From assembly GCF_018636735.1 (NCBI RefSeq), contig NZ_CP045200.1, positions 1,426,001 through 1,490,000 of the forward strand: a stretch of DNA of 64,000 nucleotides, in the 5' to 3' direction. Shown here one piece after another: positions 49,929 to 60,640 of this stretch; position 1 is the stretch's first letter; every line of letters begins with the position of its first letter. Origin of the DNA: Erythrobacter sp. 3-20A1M (GTDB taxonomy: Bacteria > Pseudomonadota > Alphaproteobacteria > Sphingomonadales > Sphingomonadaceae). Below the pieces are notes generated by a model. The model did not search any database. It was not told the origin of the DNA and was given only the letters and a program-made list of their open reading frames with translations. Both the position numbers and the translations under genes were made by a program.

Positions 49929-51533
49929 ATGCCGAATGCTGACGAAGTGCCCGCAGCTCAGCCTGCGCGCGATGCCGGTGTGCCTGCCTATAGCTGGTAT
50001 GCGCTGACGGTCCTGCTGTTGGTCTATGTCCTCAATTTCGTCGACCGGCAGATCCTCTCGATCCTCGCCAACGACATCAAGGCGGATCTTGGCGTCAGCG
50101 ATGCCTATCTCGGTTTCCTGTACGGAACCGCCTTTGCCATCTTCTACGCGCTGTTCGGCATACCTTTGGGCAAGTTGGCCGATAGCTGGCACCGGGTGCG
50201 CCTGATGTCGATCGGGCTGGCGCTGTGGTCGGCCATGACCACGCTGTCCGGCCTCGCACGCACGGCCCCGCTGTTGACCGCGGCGCGAGTCGGGGTCGGC
50301 GTGGGGGAGGCGACGGCGAGCCCTTCCGCCTATTCGCTCATTTCCGACTGGTTTCCGGCCCGATTGCGGGCGACCGCGCTCGCGATCTATTCCTCCGGCC
50401 TGTATCTCGGCGGCGGCCTTTCCCTGCTCATCGGCGGGTTGATCGTGGAGAACTGGGAATCGGCTTATCCCAACGGCGGCCCGCTGAACCTCGCCGGTTG
50501 GCAAGCGGCCTTCATCATCGTCGGCCTCCCGGGGCTCGCGCTGGCGCTATGGGTGCTGACGCTTAAGGAACCGGTTCGCGGCCTGATCGACGGCATGCCC
50601 AGCGAGCCGGTGGAGAAGCCCTTCCGCGGTTTCGTGGACGAACTGCTGCAGATCATTCCCCCGCTGACCATCCTCGGCGCGGCGCGGCGCGGTGTCGGCG
50701 CGCTGCTGGTGAATGTCGGCGCGATCGTCCTGTTTGCGCTGCTGGCGATAGGGCTCACGAATTGGCTCGGGTCGGGGCCCGGAGCGGTCGTCGCGCAGGT
50801 CTCGGACCAATGGCTGTTCCTCGGCGTCGGCTATTACGCCATCTTCAGCTGGGCCACCGCGCTGCGTTCGCGCGACCCGGTGACCTTCAGCCTGACTTGG
50901 GGTTCGCCCGCCTTCATGACCACCATTCTGGGTTACGGCGTCGTGGCGTTTATCGCCTATGCCACGTCCTATTGGGGGGCGCCCTATGCCGAGCGAGCTT
51001 TTGCAATCAGCAAGGCGGAGATCGGGCTGCTGCTGGGCGCGCCCAGCGCGGTGGCAGGCTTCCTGGGCGTCATCGCCGGCGGCAGAATGGCAGATGCACT
51101 CTATCTCCGGACCCCATCGGGCCGCTTGTTCGTGGTCCTCTTCGGCTTGATCGCGCCGCTGCCGATCATCTGGACGATGTTCACCACATCGAGCCAGACG
51201 GTGTTTCTCATCGCGGCGTTCGCCGCGCAGTTCTGCGGGGCAAGCGCACTGGGTGCGGCGGCGGCGGCGAGCCAGGCGCTGGTCCTGCCGCGGATGCGGG
51301 GGGTGGCCACGGCGACCTTCTTTCTCGCTACCACGCTGGTCGGCCTCGCGCTCGGTCCGTATCTCGCCGGTCTTGTTTCGGCCAAGCATGGGGATGATCT
51401 CGCCACCGGCATGCTGAGCATTCTCGCGGCTGCGCCGGTGGGACTGATCCTCCTGGTGGTCGCTATCCGCCTCGTGCCGAAAGCGGAAGCGACACTGCAG
51501 GAGCGGGCGAGGGCGGCGGGCGAACCGATCTAA
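49929..51533 (+). CDS. MFS transporter
   Basis: 534 aa from the ATG at 49929 with GGAGAG upstream. About 12 transmembrane helices, the first NFVDRQILSILANDIK and motif A-like GIPLGKLADSWHRVRLM between TM2 and TM3. It resembles the hexuronate/spinster-like group of the major facilitator superfamily. Substrate unknown. The gap to queC is 11 nt. Confidence 0.9.
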   Translation: MPNADEVPAAQPARDAGVPAYSWYALTVLLLVYVLNFVDRQILSILANDIKADLGVSDAYLGFLYGTAFAIFYALFGIPLGKLADSWHRVRLMSIGLALWSAMTTLSGLARTAPLLTAARVGVGVGEATASPSAYSLISDWFPARLRATALAIYSSGLYLGGGLSLLIGGLIVENWESAYPNGGPLNLAGWQAAFIIVGLPGLALALWVLTLKEPVRGLIDGMPSEPVEKPFRGFVDELLQIIPPLTILGAARRGVGALLVNVGAIVLFALLAIGLTNWLGSGPGAVVAQVSDQWLFLGVGYYAIFSWATALRSRDPVTFSLTWGSPAFMTTILGYGVVAFIAYATSYWGAPYAERAFAISKAEIGLLLGAPSAVAGFLGVIAGGRMADALYLRTPSGRLFVVLFGLIAPLPIIWTMFTTSSQTVFLIAAFAAQFCGASALGAAAAASQALVLPRMRGVATATFFLATTLVGLALGPYLAGLVSAKHGDDLATGMLSILAAAPVGLILLVVAIRLVPKAEATLQERARAAGEPI

Positions 51534-51557
51534 TCGCCGCCCGCGCGCGAGGAACGG

Positions 51558-52142
51558 TCAGGCCCTTTCAAGCACTCCGCACGCCACGCGGCTTCCCGCG
51601 TCCCCTGCCGGGTCGGTCCGGTAGTCGTCGGCACCCGAATGGATCACGACGGCGGTACCGTCGGCGTCGAACAGTATCTTCATCAACTCTGTCTGCATTC
51701 CGCGCAGATCGACGGTGGTGCTGACGGTACCCGAAGGACCGACCTCTAGATTGGGCATGTCGCCCAGATGGGGGCCGGTGGGATTCTCCAGCCCGTGGTG
51801 CCTGTCGTAGGGATTGAGATGGCCGCCGGCCGACGTGAAGTCCGGCGGCGTGCACGAGCCGGTTTGATGCAGGTGGAACCCATGCATCCCGGGAGTGAGT
51901 CCGGTGGCCACTAGGGCTACCGTAATCGTGTTTCCGCTGCCCATCAGTTGGACCGTACCGCCCGGAGCTCCTGTCGCGGAGATGAGCCGGGCACTGGCCA
52001 GCTGCTCGATCGGAAGATCGCCGACTGTCGGGGTAGCGCAGGCGGAAAGACTCAGTGCGCCTGCGGCGAGAAGGAGCGCGCCGAACACATTGGCGTGGAA
52101 GGCTTCGCCGCGGAAAGATTTGCGAGGGTTTCGGGTCGCCAT
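51558..52142 (-). CDS. sodC: Cu/Zn superoxide dismutase family lipoprotein
   Basis: 194 aa from the ATG at 52142. Signal with a lipobox at LSLSAC, so it is likely attached to a membrane facing the periplasm. Metal ligands are visible in HGFHLHQTGSC and GGHLNPYDRHHG, with a following conserved Asp in GDMPNL and a C-terminal RVACGVL Cys that may disulfide-pair with the first. It converts superoxide to H2O2 and O2. Confidence 0.91.
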   Translation of the reverse strand: MATRNPRKSFRGEAFHANVFGALLLAAGALSLSACATPTVGDLPIEQLASARLISATGAPGGTVQLMGSGNTITVALVATGLTPGMHGFHLHQTGSCTPPDFTSAGGHLNPYDRHHGLENPTGPHLGDMPNLEVGPSGTVSTTVDLRGMQTELMKILFDADGTAVVIHSGADDYRTDPAGDAGSRVACGVLERA

Positions 52143-52183
52143 CTCTAATCCTTTTCGTGAGAGAGGATATCCTGACGCCAACG

Positions 52184-52213
52184 AAAAAGGGGCCGGATCG
52201 CTCCGGCCCCTTT
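52184..52213 (-). terminator. Rho-independent terminator of the OmpA-family gene
   Basis: Perfect 12-bp stem (52186-52197 with 52202-52213) with a GCGA tetraloop on the minus strand and a TTTTT run after it. It lies 23 nt after the OmpA stop. The stem core and loop are nearly identical to the terminator at 19003-19028. Confidence 0.9.
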
Positions 52214-52236
52214 CCAATTCGATCGGATCGATCGCC

Positions 52237-53376
<1,140 letters not shown>

Positions 53377-53571
53377 TATGTAATTCCCCTTCTTATTGGA
53401 ATTGAAGCCACCAAGAGGCCTCCCATCTAACTTTTCCCCTATACAGAGGCAAGCGGCTAATCCGGCCCAATGTTGCAAGAATGCCTCATATCCTGGGATA
53501 GTACGGCAAAAAAGAGCGAGACCAGCCTCCTGTGATGCGCAAACGGCAACTCGGCGGATGGGTTCCAATAA

Positions 53572-54027
53572 TTATTGCGAAAGCACGCCTGCAGCTTGCA
53601 ATGTTGCAATTAGGTCACGGATCGTCTCGCGCGCTTCGCTATCGATCGTCGCTCCGCCATCAGGCAGTTGCGGAGGCGAGGCAAGGTGCCATCCGTCGCG
53701 AAACAGGAGGTGGCAAGCCGCGCTACGATCCCATGCCCGCATGCCGGAAACGGGGGCGCAGAAGAGCCATTCGCCGCCGGTGAAGGTGGCGAGATGGTCG
53801 GGCCGGTCCGCCCAGGACTGGCTCGCGGCGGTGCCCACCAGCCACATGTCACCTTCGTCCGGGTCGGCGGGTGGCGTGTCGGCTACCCCCACGACAGCGG
53901 GCGCGATCAGCGCATCGAGCCGTGCGAGCGCTTCGTTGACGAAGAACTCCTTCTGCGCCTGTCCGGGATAGAGCAGGGGGAGGCTATGCCGAGCAGTGTG
54001 GTTGGCGGACTGGAACGGGTCTGACAT
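53572..54027 (-). CDS. DUF2793 protein at the end of the GTA cluster
   Basis: 151 aa. The N-terminal part has the conserved YPGQAQKEFFVNEALARLDALI of DUF2793 proteins, often found beside phage or GTA tail genes. It lies 27 nt after the g15-like gene on the same strand, and an AAAGGAAG ribosome binding site precedes it. A role in tail tip or host binding is inference. Confidence 0.83.
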   Translation of the reverse strand: MSDPFQSANHTARHSLPLLYPGQAQKEFFVNEALARLDALIAPAVVGVADTPPADPDEGDMWLVGTAASQSWADRPDHLATFTGGEWLFCAPVSGMRAWDRSAACHLLFRDGWHLASPPQLPDGGATIDSEARETIRDLIATLQAAGVLSQ

Positions 54028-54054
54028 GGGTCGCTTCCTTTGTGGAAAGTGTGA

Positions 54055-56229
54055 TTACAGGATGGCAAGCGAAGTGGGCGGGCCGGCCGAGAAGCTCCCC
54101 ACCTGCTGCACCCAGAGGGTCTCGCTGGGGAAGGCGACCTCGAGCGCGTGCATCTCGTCGGCGGCGAAGCGGTATTCGCCCCGGCTGGCGGTCCAGCTAC
54201 GCACGGGGTACGCCAGGTCGCCGATCCCCAGACGGTAGAGTTCGCGTTCCTCGACCAGCGGAGCGTCCACCGCATCTCGCCAGAGCCAGGCACCCCGCGC
54301 GCGACGGGTCCAGGAAAACGTGACCGCGCCATCGCTCTCGGTCGATCGCCTTGTATGGACGGGGGCGAGGGGGCGCACGCCTGCCCCCGGTTTCCGGACA
54401 TCGGCTTCGATCGGCTCCGAGGTGCCTCGTCCGATCGCCGTCATCCGCGTGCCCGCGAGCGACATGGCGGGCGCGCCGGGGAGCGGCAGCAGCGCCTCGT
54501 CGATCAGGATCGCGCTGGTCTCAGCCGCATGGCCCACCTGCGCCATCGGTTCGGTCCCGCCGCGCCCGCGCAACAGGCCGGTCAGCCGCCAGCGGGTTTC
54601 CCCGACCGCTTCCGCATCGAGGAACTGCACGATTTCGTCCCCGACCAGCAGCCGGTTCGCGCCGGCGACCAGCCCCTCCATCGTGGTCGGTGTCAGACGC
54701 ATATGGGCAAAGGACAGATCGACGAGCATGCTGGCCGCCTGTTCGAACCGCACGGCGCGCGAGGGAGGCAAGGGCTCGGCCAGCCGTCCCTCGACCGCCG
54801 CCGCGCGCGCGAAGTCGACCACCGGCACCAGCTCGTCGCCCCGGTGCGCGAATAGCGCCGCGCCATCCTCCGGATGTTCGCCGGAAAGTACCGCGTAGAG
54901 CGGCGGGCCGCTTGCATCGCCGCGCCCGTCCCACGGCAGATCGACCAGGGAGAACCGTAGCGCGCCGGGTGCCCTGTCCCGCGGCAGCACGGGCGATCCG
55001 GCATCGGTCGCGCCGTCCATCGCCGGTACGCCCGCGCCGCTTTCCAGCGCCAGTTCGAGCTCCACGGCGCTATCGCGCCATTCCCAGGCGGTTACCCGCC
55101 ACAGGCCCGCATGTCCCGGAACCCTGACAAGCGCGCCGGGCGCGAACCGCGCGTCGAGCGCGGCGAGCCGCCACGACACGCGCCGACGCGAGGTGCCTTG
55201 GCGCCGCGCCGCATCTTGCAGCAGCCGCCGGGCCTCGGCAGCCGGTAGCGCGACGGGGCAGTCGAACGACCTCTCTCCGTCGCCGGTCGCCCGTCCCTCC
55301 GCGCGTTGGATACCCGGCTGGAAATCGAGCGCCGGATCGTAATAGCGGATCGCGCGCAGCGGGGATGCCGGATCGGTCTCGCGCACCCATTCCGCGCCGG
55401 CATGGGCTGTTCCCTGCGAGAGAACCTCCAGCGCCTCGGGCAAATGGGGTTCGTCGCCCGTGGCTGGCGCGCGCAGTATCGCCTTTCGGGCGAACCCGGC
55501 GATATCGACAGGATAGAGGCGGCCCAGCATCGCGAGCATGTCGCGCGGCGTGCCGCCGTCCACCGCCAGGCCGGTCAAGCCGACCAGCTCGCTCTCGCCG
55601 GAGGCTTGCGGCGACCCGGCCGCAATCGCCCCTAGCGAGACCGATGCGGGCGCTGCCATCACTTCGAAAGTAAGCGCGGGAAGACGATTGCCGAAATCGG
55701 CGAGCGGCAGGTCTTCGAAGACGAGGTAGGCCGTATCGCGAAAGGCAGGGCAATCGGCCCCTATCGCGGCGGCGATCAGCGGATCGGGCGGCTGATCGGC
55801 AAAGCCACGATGGACGCGCAACTGCCCGCCCGTCTTGAGATCGCCCGCCGCCCCGCGCAGCAGCGCGCCATCGGCCCAGATCCGACCGATCGCGGTAATC
55901 GGCCGGCTGCAAACCGCGACTGCGAAGGATGCGGAATAGCTGTAGCTGGTGGTGCTCGGCTGCCCCTTTCCGCCCCCCGCGCTGGACCGACTCTCGTGCA
56001 GTTGGGAGGCCCAGATCACGCTGCCCGGCACGCGCATGGTGCCGTGGATGCGGGCGATCGGCGTGCCGTAGGTCGACGTCGTGAGCGCCAGTTCCCTCAG
56101 CCGCGGTCCTTCGCGTGCCGGTGCCCCGAACACGGAACCGTCGAGCTGCCGCCCGATCGCCGCGCCGAGCAGGCCGCCCACCGGTCCGCCGACCAGTGTT
56201 CCGACAGTCGATAGAACGAGCGTGGCCAT
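54055..56229 (-). CDS. GTA host-specificity/megatron protein (RcGTA g15-like, short form)
   Basis: 724 aa from the ATG at 56229, with AAGGATATC upstream. The N-terminal sequence ATLVLSTVGTLVGGPVGGL and the following segment with GTPIARIHGTMRVPGSVIWA match the tail-tip megatron family. RcGTA g15 is about 1,300 aa; this copy is half that, and I see no TIM-barrel-like hydrolase region in it. It would form the tail tip and contact the recipient. Confidence 0.88.
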   Translation of the reverse strand: MATLVLSTVGTLVGGPVGGLLGAAIGRQLDGSVFGAPAREGPRLRELALTTSTYGTPIARIHGTMRVPGSVIWASQLHESRSSAGGGKGQPSTTSYSYSASFAVAVCSRPITAIGRIWADGALLRGAAGDLKTGGQLRVHRGFADQPPDPLIAAAIGADCPAFRDTAYLVFEDLPLADFGNRLPALTFEVMAAPASVSLGAIAAGSPQASGESELVGLTGLAVDGGTPRDMLAMLGRLYPVDIAGFARKAILRAPATGDEPHLPEALEVLSQGTAHAGAEWVRETDPASPLRAIRYYDPALDFQPGIQRAEGRATGDGERSFDCPVALPAAEARRLLQDAARRQGTSRRRVSWRLAALDARFAPGALVRVPGHAGLWRVTAWEWRDSAVELELALESGAGVPAMDGATDAGSPVLPRDRAPGALRFSLVDLPWDGRGDASGPPLYAVLSGEHPEDGAALFAHRGDELVPVVDFARAAAVEGRLAEPLPPSRAVRFEQAASMLVDLSFAHMRLTPTTMEGLVAGANRLLVGDEIVQFLDAEAVGETRWRLTGLLRGRGGTEPMAQVGHAAETSAILIDEALLPLPGAPAMSLAGTRMTAIGRGTSEPIEADVRKPGAGVRPLAPVHTRRSTESDGAVTFSWTRRARGAWLWRDAVDAPLVEERELYRLGIGDLAYPVRSWTASRGEYRFAADEMHALEVAFPSETLWVQQVGSFSAGPPTSLAIL

Positions 56230-56266
56230 GAACGTGATATCCTTGTGGAGAGGAGTCGGCGGGCCG

Positions 56267-56671
56267 TCATCCGAACCGCCAGCGGCAATGGATCGGCCAG
56301 GGAACCGCCCCCGGCTGGTGGACCACGCGCCTGAGCGAGGCATGCGCGTGAACGAAACCGGTCGGCCCGGTCATCACGAGAAGATGGTGCTGCCCCGGTC
56401 CGGGCCGGGCGAGCACGATGTCGCCGACCCATGCTGGGCCGCCGACGATCCGGCCCCCGGCATTCTCGCAGGACGGAATGAGGTGATCGCAGCTGCGATT
56501 GCGCCAGCCATAGGCACGCGGGAGGGGAAGCGTGATGCCCGCGGCCCCCAGGCTCCATTCGATCACCCCGACGCAATCCAGCCCCAGCGCCGGGTCGCGT
56601 CCATGCAGCCGGAACGGGGTGCCGACCAGCGTCAGGGCGGCAGCGGCGATCGCCGCGCCGCGATCGCTCAT
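56267..56671 (-). CDS. GTA NlpC/P60-like cell-wall peptidase (g14-like)
   Basis: 134 aa from the ATG at 56671, which overlaps the upstream stop. NlpC/P60 catalytic Cys in GLDCVGVIEWSLG and His in HHLLVMTG. It would cut recipient peptidoglycan during DNA entry. Confidence 0.92.
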   Translation of the reverse strand: MSDRGAAIAAAALTLVGTPFRLHGRDPALGLDCVGVIEWSLGAAGITLPLPRAYGWRNRSCDHLIPSCENAGGRIVGGPAWVGDIVLARPGPGQHHLLVMTGPTGFVHAHASLRRVVHQPGAVPWPIHCRWRFG

Positions 56672-57483
56672 CCGGGCATCGCGGGGCGGCGGGTCAGCAG
56701 GTCGTTGCCGGGAAGATGCGCCTCGCCGCGAAAGTTCGCTCCGTTGCCGAACCGCGTGCGGCAGGTCGCCAGCGTGTGATCGCATCCCTCGCGCAGGATC
56801 GCGCGGCTGCCGGGCGGTTGTCCAGCAGGGATCGGATCGATGGTCAGCGCGTCGCCGTCCGCCGCAACCACGCTGGCGCGCAAGCCACGGGCCGGACCGT
56901 CGAGCCAGCGCAGCGAACCGAAGCGATGGAGAGCTGCATCCATCCCTTCAAACCGGGCAATGCCGGTATCGGGGGCGAGCGCCAGCAGCACGACCTCACT
57001 TTCATGGGCCGATGGAGGAAGGTTGCAGCCCGGCCCGCAGAAGGCCGCGCGGCAGGTCGGGCTGGTCCGCGGCACGGTATCGCGGTCGAGTGCTGCCGTT
57101 TCGGGCAGGAGCTGCGCCTCGAAGCCATTGCCGGAATGGGCGACCTCGCCGATCGTGCCGGTGAACAGGGCGATGCGTTCGAGGGTCTCGCAATCGACCG
57201 CGCCCACGATCACGCGGGCGGCGTCGAAGCGCCCGGCGGTAAGGTCGTCCTCGGCGATCCCGTCATGCGAAAGCGCGCCAGAGACCCCGGCGCTGTCGCC
57301 TTCCAGCCCGGCGACCAGCCGGATCGCGGATGGGGCGATCCCCGGGGCGGCGCGATGCGTCAGCCCGTCGAACCACAGGTCGCGATCGTGCGCGCAGAAC
57401 CCGTGCGCGATGCCGTCGCGCCGGAACACCTGCCAATAGGGGACGACCGACTCCAGCGGCCCATCGAGCAGGACCGGGCTCAT
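56668..57483 (-). CDS. GTA tail hub protein (DUF2163, g13-like)
   Basis: 271 aa. Sequence HGFCAHDRDLWFDGLTHRA and the C-terminal CRTRFGNGANFRGEAHLPG with several conserved Cys fit the DUF2163 tail hub family. In RcGTA it holds an iron-sulfur-like Cys cluster at the baseplate. 4-nt overlaps on both sides show translational coupling. Confidence 0.93.
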   Translation of the reverse strand: MSPVLLDGPLESVVPYWQVFRRDGIAHGFCAHDRDLWFDGLTHRAAPGIAPSAIRLVAGLEGDSAGVSGALSHDGIAEDDLTAGRFDAARVIVGAVDCETLERIALFTGTIGEVAHSGNGFEAQLLPETAALDRDTVPRTSPTCRAAFCGPGCNLPPSAHESEVVLLALAPDTGIARFEGMDAALHRFGSLRWLDGPARGLRASVVAADGDALTIDPIPAGQPPGSRAILREGCDHTLATCRTRFGNGANFRGEAHLPGNDLLTRRPAMPG

Positions 57484-59798
57484 ACCGCCTCCCTTATCTC
57501 GACCAGCGGCACGCTGGGCGCTTCGCCCGCGGCGAAGGCGGCACCCGATATGTCGAGCCGGTCGGAGGCGAAGCGGACGGGCACGTCGAACGCGAATCCC
57601 GCACGCACCTCCTCCCCTGCCACCGGAGGTGTGGCGAGCACGATCCAGCCGCCATCCTCCAGGGTGAAGTCACTCGTCTCTTCGATTCCGACCGCGACGC
57701 GCACCGTTGGCGCGCGGGGGCGGGTGATGCGCCGTTCCTGCGCCTCCGCGCCGTCGCCGTAGCGCTTCACCAGCGCGAAGCGGGTGCGCGATCCGTCGCC
57801 CGTCCCGATAAGCTGGTCGAACGGCGTGGGCATGCCCACCATGGCGCGCGAGCTGCAATCGAAGGGATCGGCGATGCGGAAGCCGCGTGCCGCCCCGCGC
57901 CGGGCGCGGAAGAAGGCGAGCAAGGTGTGCCGCTCCTCCTCCGAACGGATGCCCGGCCCGACCTCGAACGAGAGGCGCGCGTCGGCCCATTGCGTGTTGC
58001 GCCGCTCGTGCCCCGAAGCGGTCGCGGCGATGGTGGTGCGAAATTCCGGGCTGACCGCCGCGTCGCGGCCCAGCGCCAGCGGGTAGAGCACATCGTCGAA
58101 AGCTTGCATCTCGTCCTCCGGCGTGGGGATGCGGGTGTATCCGTCGCGCGCCACCTGCGGCAGCGCCCAGACGTAGGAACGGACCGTGCCGCGCCGTTCG
58201 GCCTCGGCCAGCCCGGCGTCGATCGCGCGCCAGAAGGCAGGCGCATCGGCGGCGTAGCGCACGAAACCGGCGAGATATTCCTGCCGGTTGGGCGGGTAGC
58301 CCAGCTGTTCGTCCATGAAGGCATAGGCAGCTGTCCTGCGCCCCTCGCCGCCCGCGGTCAGCCAGTCGTAATCTTCCAGCTGCAGCCCGTCGAAGCGCGG
58401 GTGGGCGAACCCGCCCGGCAAGTTGGCCCGCCGCAGCCCTGGCATGGCGGGATCGAGGATGGTCGGGGTGAACAGCAGCAGCCACACCTCGATTTCGCGC
58501 GGCATGGCCGCGCGCAGCGCGTCCTGGATTCCTTCCGCCAGCGCGGCGAGCGCTTCGCCCGCTTGGTCCAGCACCGCCTGTTGCAGCTCCGACAGCGGTG
58601 CACGCATATCGGTAATCGGGGCGGCAGCATCGCTGAAGGCGGCGCGCGCTGCGCTATCGTAGAGGCAGATCGCGCCGTCCGGGTTCACCCACCACCATGG
58701 CTCGCCCAGTTGCAGGCGCAGCGGCAGGTCGGTTTCCGCCACCAGCGCCATGAAGGCCTGCGCTGTCGCGCGCAGGAAAGCGCGCGCCTCCGGGACACAG
58801 GGCGACAGCAGCGTGGAAGGCGGCTCCCACCCGGTCAGGGCCGGTGCCCCGTCGGGCGCGCGCTGCATCCAGCCGGGCGGGCAGTCCTGCGCCAGCAATT
58901 CGACCGAAACCGAAACCATTGGCTCGAACCCAGCCCGCTCGCACGCGGCGAACAGGCTGCGATGCCAGTTGACGGCCGGTGCGGCGAGTTCGCCCGCCGC
59001 GTTCGCCTCCAGCGCACCGTCGACCCATTCGAGCCGGTAGTGGTGGCTCATCCCGACATAGTGGACGAAGCGCGCGGCATAGCCGAGGCCGCGCATCGCG
59101 CGCACCAGTCGCTCTGGCGTCTGGTTGTAGCTGTCGTCGTAGGCGGTGCACATCCCGGTGCCGTGATGGGGGACCAGCACGTCGCCGATCTCCAGCATGG
59201 CGTCTTGTCCGTCGCAGCGCATCTCGCTCAGCTCGACCCAGCCATTGGCGCGCGCCGGCAACCGGGCGTGGCTCGCCGGGTCGTAGCCGGGCGGGGCGAG
59301 CGAGACGAACATGCGGTCGATATCCGCCGGGTGGACCGGCGCGCCATCCGCCGCCCAACCATCCGCCAGCGCCGAGAACGGCAGTACGATCCGCGCATCC
59401 TCCGGCGTGCCGATGGCGTAGTTCCACAGCCGCACGAACCAGCTGCGCGGTGCGCCGGCGGCATCGCGCCCCTCGATCGTCAGCGTCGGCCCGTGCACCT
59501 CGTCGAGCGGGATGAGCCCGGCCGAGCGCCAGCGGAAGCGGAGCTCGGCATGGGCGTAATCGCGCAGCGTCCGGTAGGCGAGCAGTGGATGATCGAGCGT
59601 ATCCTCGCTCCACCAGATCAGCCCGGCGAGCGCGTCATGGTGGTGGAATTCGCACTCCACCCGCAGCGCGTCCGGGCCGGTGCTGACGACACTGGCGAGC
59701 ATCGGGCGCGGGAAATCGACCGTCCAGAACCGTGGATCGAAGCGCTGGATGAAATCGCTGTCCTGCCCGTTGCGCTCCTTGGCGAGCCAGAAAGCCAT
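57480..59798 (-). CDS. GTA distal tail protein (DUF2460, g12-like) with a large N-terminal TIM-barrel-like extension
   Basis: 772 aa. Residues about 564-772 match the DUF2460/TIGR02217 distal tail protein, around 210 aa, the whole of RcGTA g12; visible segments are SGHERRNTQWADARLSF and FRARRGAARGFRIADPF. The first about 563 residues are additional and resemble a glycosidase-like or tail-associated TIM barrel (TGMCTAYDDSY, LRLQLGEPWWWVNPDG). It has AAGGACC upstream. It may place an enzyme or sheath-like domain on the distal tail. Confidence 0.9.
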   Translation of the reverse strand: MAFWLAKERNGQDSDFIQRFDPRFWTVDFPRPMLASVVSTGPDALRVECEFHHHDALAGLIWWSEDTLDHPLLAYRTLRDYAHAELRFRWRSAGLIPLDEVHGPTLTIEGRDAAGAPRSWFVRLWNYAIGTPEDARIVLPFSALADGWAADGAPVHPADIDRMFVSLAPPGYDPASHARLPARANGWVELSEMRCDGQDAMLEIGDVLVPHHGTGMCTAYDDSYNQTPERLVRAMRGLGYAARFVHYVGMSHHYRLEWVDGALEANAAGELAAPAVNWHRSLFAACERAGFEPMVSVSVELLAQDCPPGWMQRAPDGAPALTGWEPPSTLLSPCVPEARAFLRATAQAFMALVAETDLPLRLQLGEPWWWVNPDGAICLYDSAARAAFSDAAAPITDMRAPLSELQQAVLDQAGEALAALAEGIQDALRAAMPREIEVWLLLFTPTILDPAMPGLRRANLPGGFAHPRFDGLQLEDYDWLTAGGEGRRTAAYAFMDEQLGYPPNRQEYLAGFVRYAADAPAFWRAIDAGLAEAERRGTVRSYVWALPQVARDGYTRIPTPEDEMQAFDDVLYPLALGRDAAVSPEFRTTIAATASGHERRNTQWADARLSFEVGPGIRSEEERHTLLAFFRARRGAARGFRIADPFDCSSRAMVGMPTPFDQLIGTGDGSRTRFALVKRYGDGAEAQERRITRPRAPTVRVAVGIEETSDFTLEDGGWIVLATPPVAGEEVRAGFAFDVPVRFASDRLDISGAAFAAGEAPSVPLVEIREAV

Positions 59799-59842
59799 GT
59801 GGGGGGTCCTTTTCTTTCTTGTTTGGCCCTCAAGCGCCGGGC

Positions 59843-59980
59843 GGCGGGCATCCGCCCGCCTTGGCTACGGCCTGACCGGCCGGCGCGCAGTCGCGCTTGC
59901 GGGCTGCTGGCGCAGCCCGAACCTTTCCAGGCCGTGGTGGCCCGGGAAGTGTCCGGGGCTGCGACCAGCAGCCCCGCAAG
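59843..59980. repeat. REPIN-like hairpin element in the gap between tape-measure and distal-tail genes
   Basis: Three hairpins lie here: 59843-59860 (GGCGGGC/GCCCGCC), 59900-59919 (CGGGCTGC/GCAGCCCG) and 59955-59975 (GGGGCTGC/GCAGCCCC). The last two are in inverted orientation to each other, and CTTGCGGGCTGCTGG (59897-59911) pairs with CCAGCAGCCCCGCAAG (59965-59980) with one extra G. The layout is that of a REPIN. The whole 269-nt gap (59799-60067) has no gene. Confidence 0.6.
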
Positions 59981-60067
59981 GCCACGCGGCCGCCCCGCAG
60001 GTGCCCCGACGCGCAAGCGGCGGGAACAGCACCGAGGACGCGCCGACGGATGTCGGTGCGGAAAAAA

Positions 60068-60640
60068 TCAACCCAACAACGCCCGCCGCACCGCCGCCGC
60101 CACCTGCCGCCCGGACTGGCGCAGCGCGACGGGGCTGTCGGTGCGGTTGGGCTGGGCGAGGCGGATGTCGACCGAGACCTGCCGCGCGCCTTCGCGGCGG
60201 TCCGCGGCGGGCAGCACGCGCCCCGCGCTGGTCGGCACGAACAGCTCCGGCCCGCGCTCGCCCACCAGATAACCGCTGCCGGGCGAGACCGGCCCGCCGG
60301 TCGCGCGGCCCGGCAGGCCGAGCAATCCGCCCAGCAGCGAGCCGAGGATACCGCCCGCGCCGCTCTTCGCCGTACCGCCGAGCAGGCCATCGAGGCCGAG
60401 CTTCAGCGCCTGGGCCGCCACCTGGTCGATCACCGACAGCGCGGTGCGGCGCAGATCCTCGAAGCCGAGGCTGCCCTTGCGAATGGCGGACAGCAGCCCG
60501 CGCTCGAGCACGTCGCCCGCCCTGCCGAAGCCCGACACCAGCTGGCTGTCCACGGTCGCGCGCATCCGCGCGACGTCGGCAGCGAAGCCTTGCGTGCTGG
60601 CGCGCACTTCGATCAGCATTTCGTCGATCGGATCATCCAT
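60068..60640 (-). CDS. GTA tape measure protein (g11-like)
   Basis: 190 aa. An N-terminal helical region (MLIEVRASTQGFAADVARM) is followed by a Gly-rich segment (GSLLGGLLGLPGRATGGPVS) and a C-terminal motif (YLVGERGPELFVPTSAGRVL) typical of phage tape measure ends. RcGTA g11 is about 219 aa, so a short tail is inferred. It overlaps the chaperone gene by 8 nt. Confidence 0.9.
   Translation of the reverse strand: MDDPIDEMLIEVRASTQGFAADVARMRATVDSQLVSGFGRAGDVLERGLLSAIRKGSLGFEDLRRTALSVIDQVAAQALKLGLDGLLGGTAKSGAGGILGSLLGGLLGLPGRATGGPVSPGSGYLVGERGPELFVPTSAGRVLPAADRREGARQVSVDIRLAQPNRTDSPVALRQSGRQVAAAVRRALLG

Noticed and set aside
57330-60272. 980-aa open frame on the plus strand
   Set aside because: Antisense to the GTA distal tail gene, Arg/Ala-rich, without domains and without ribosome binding site.
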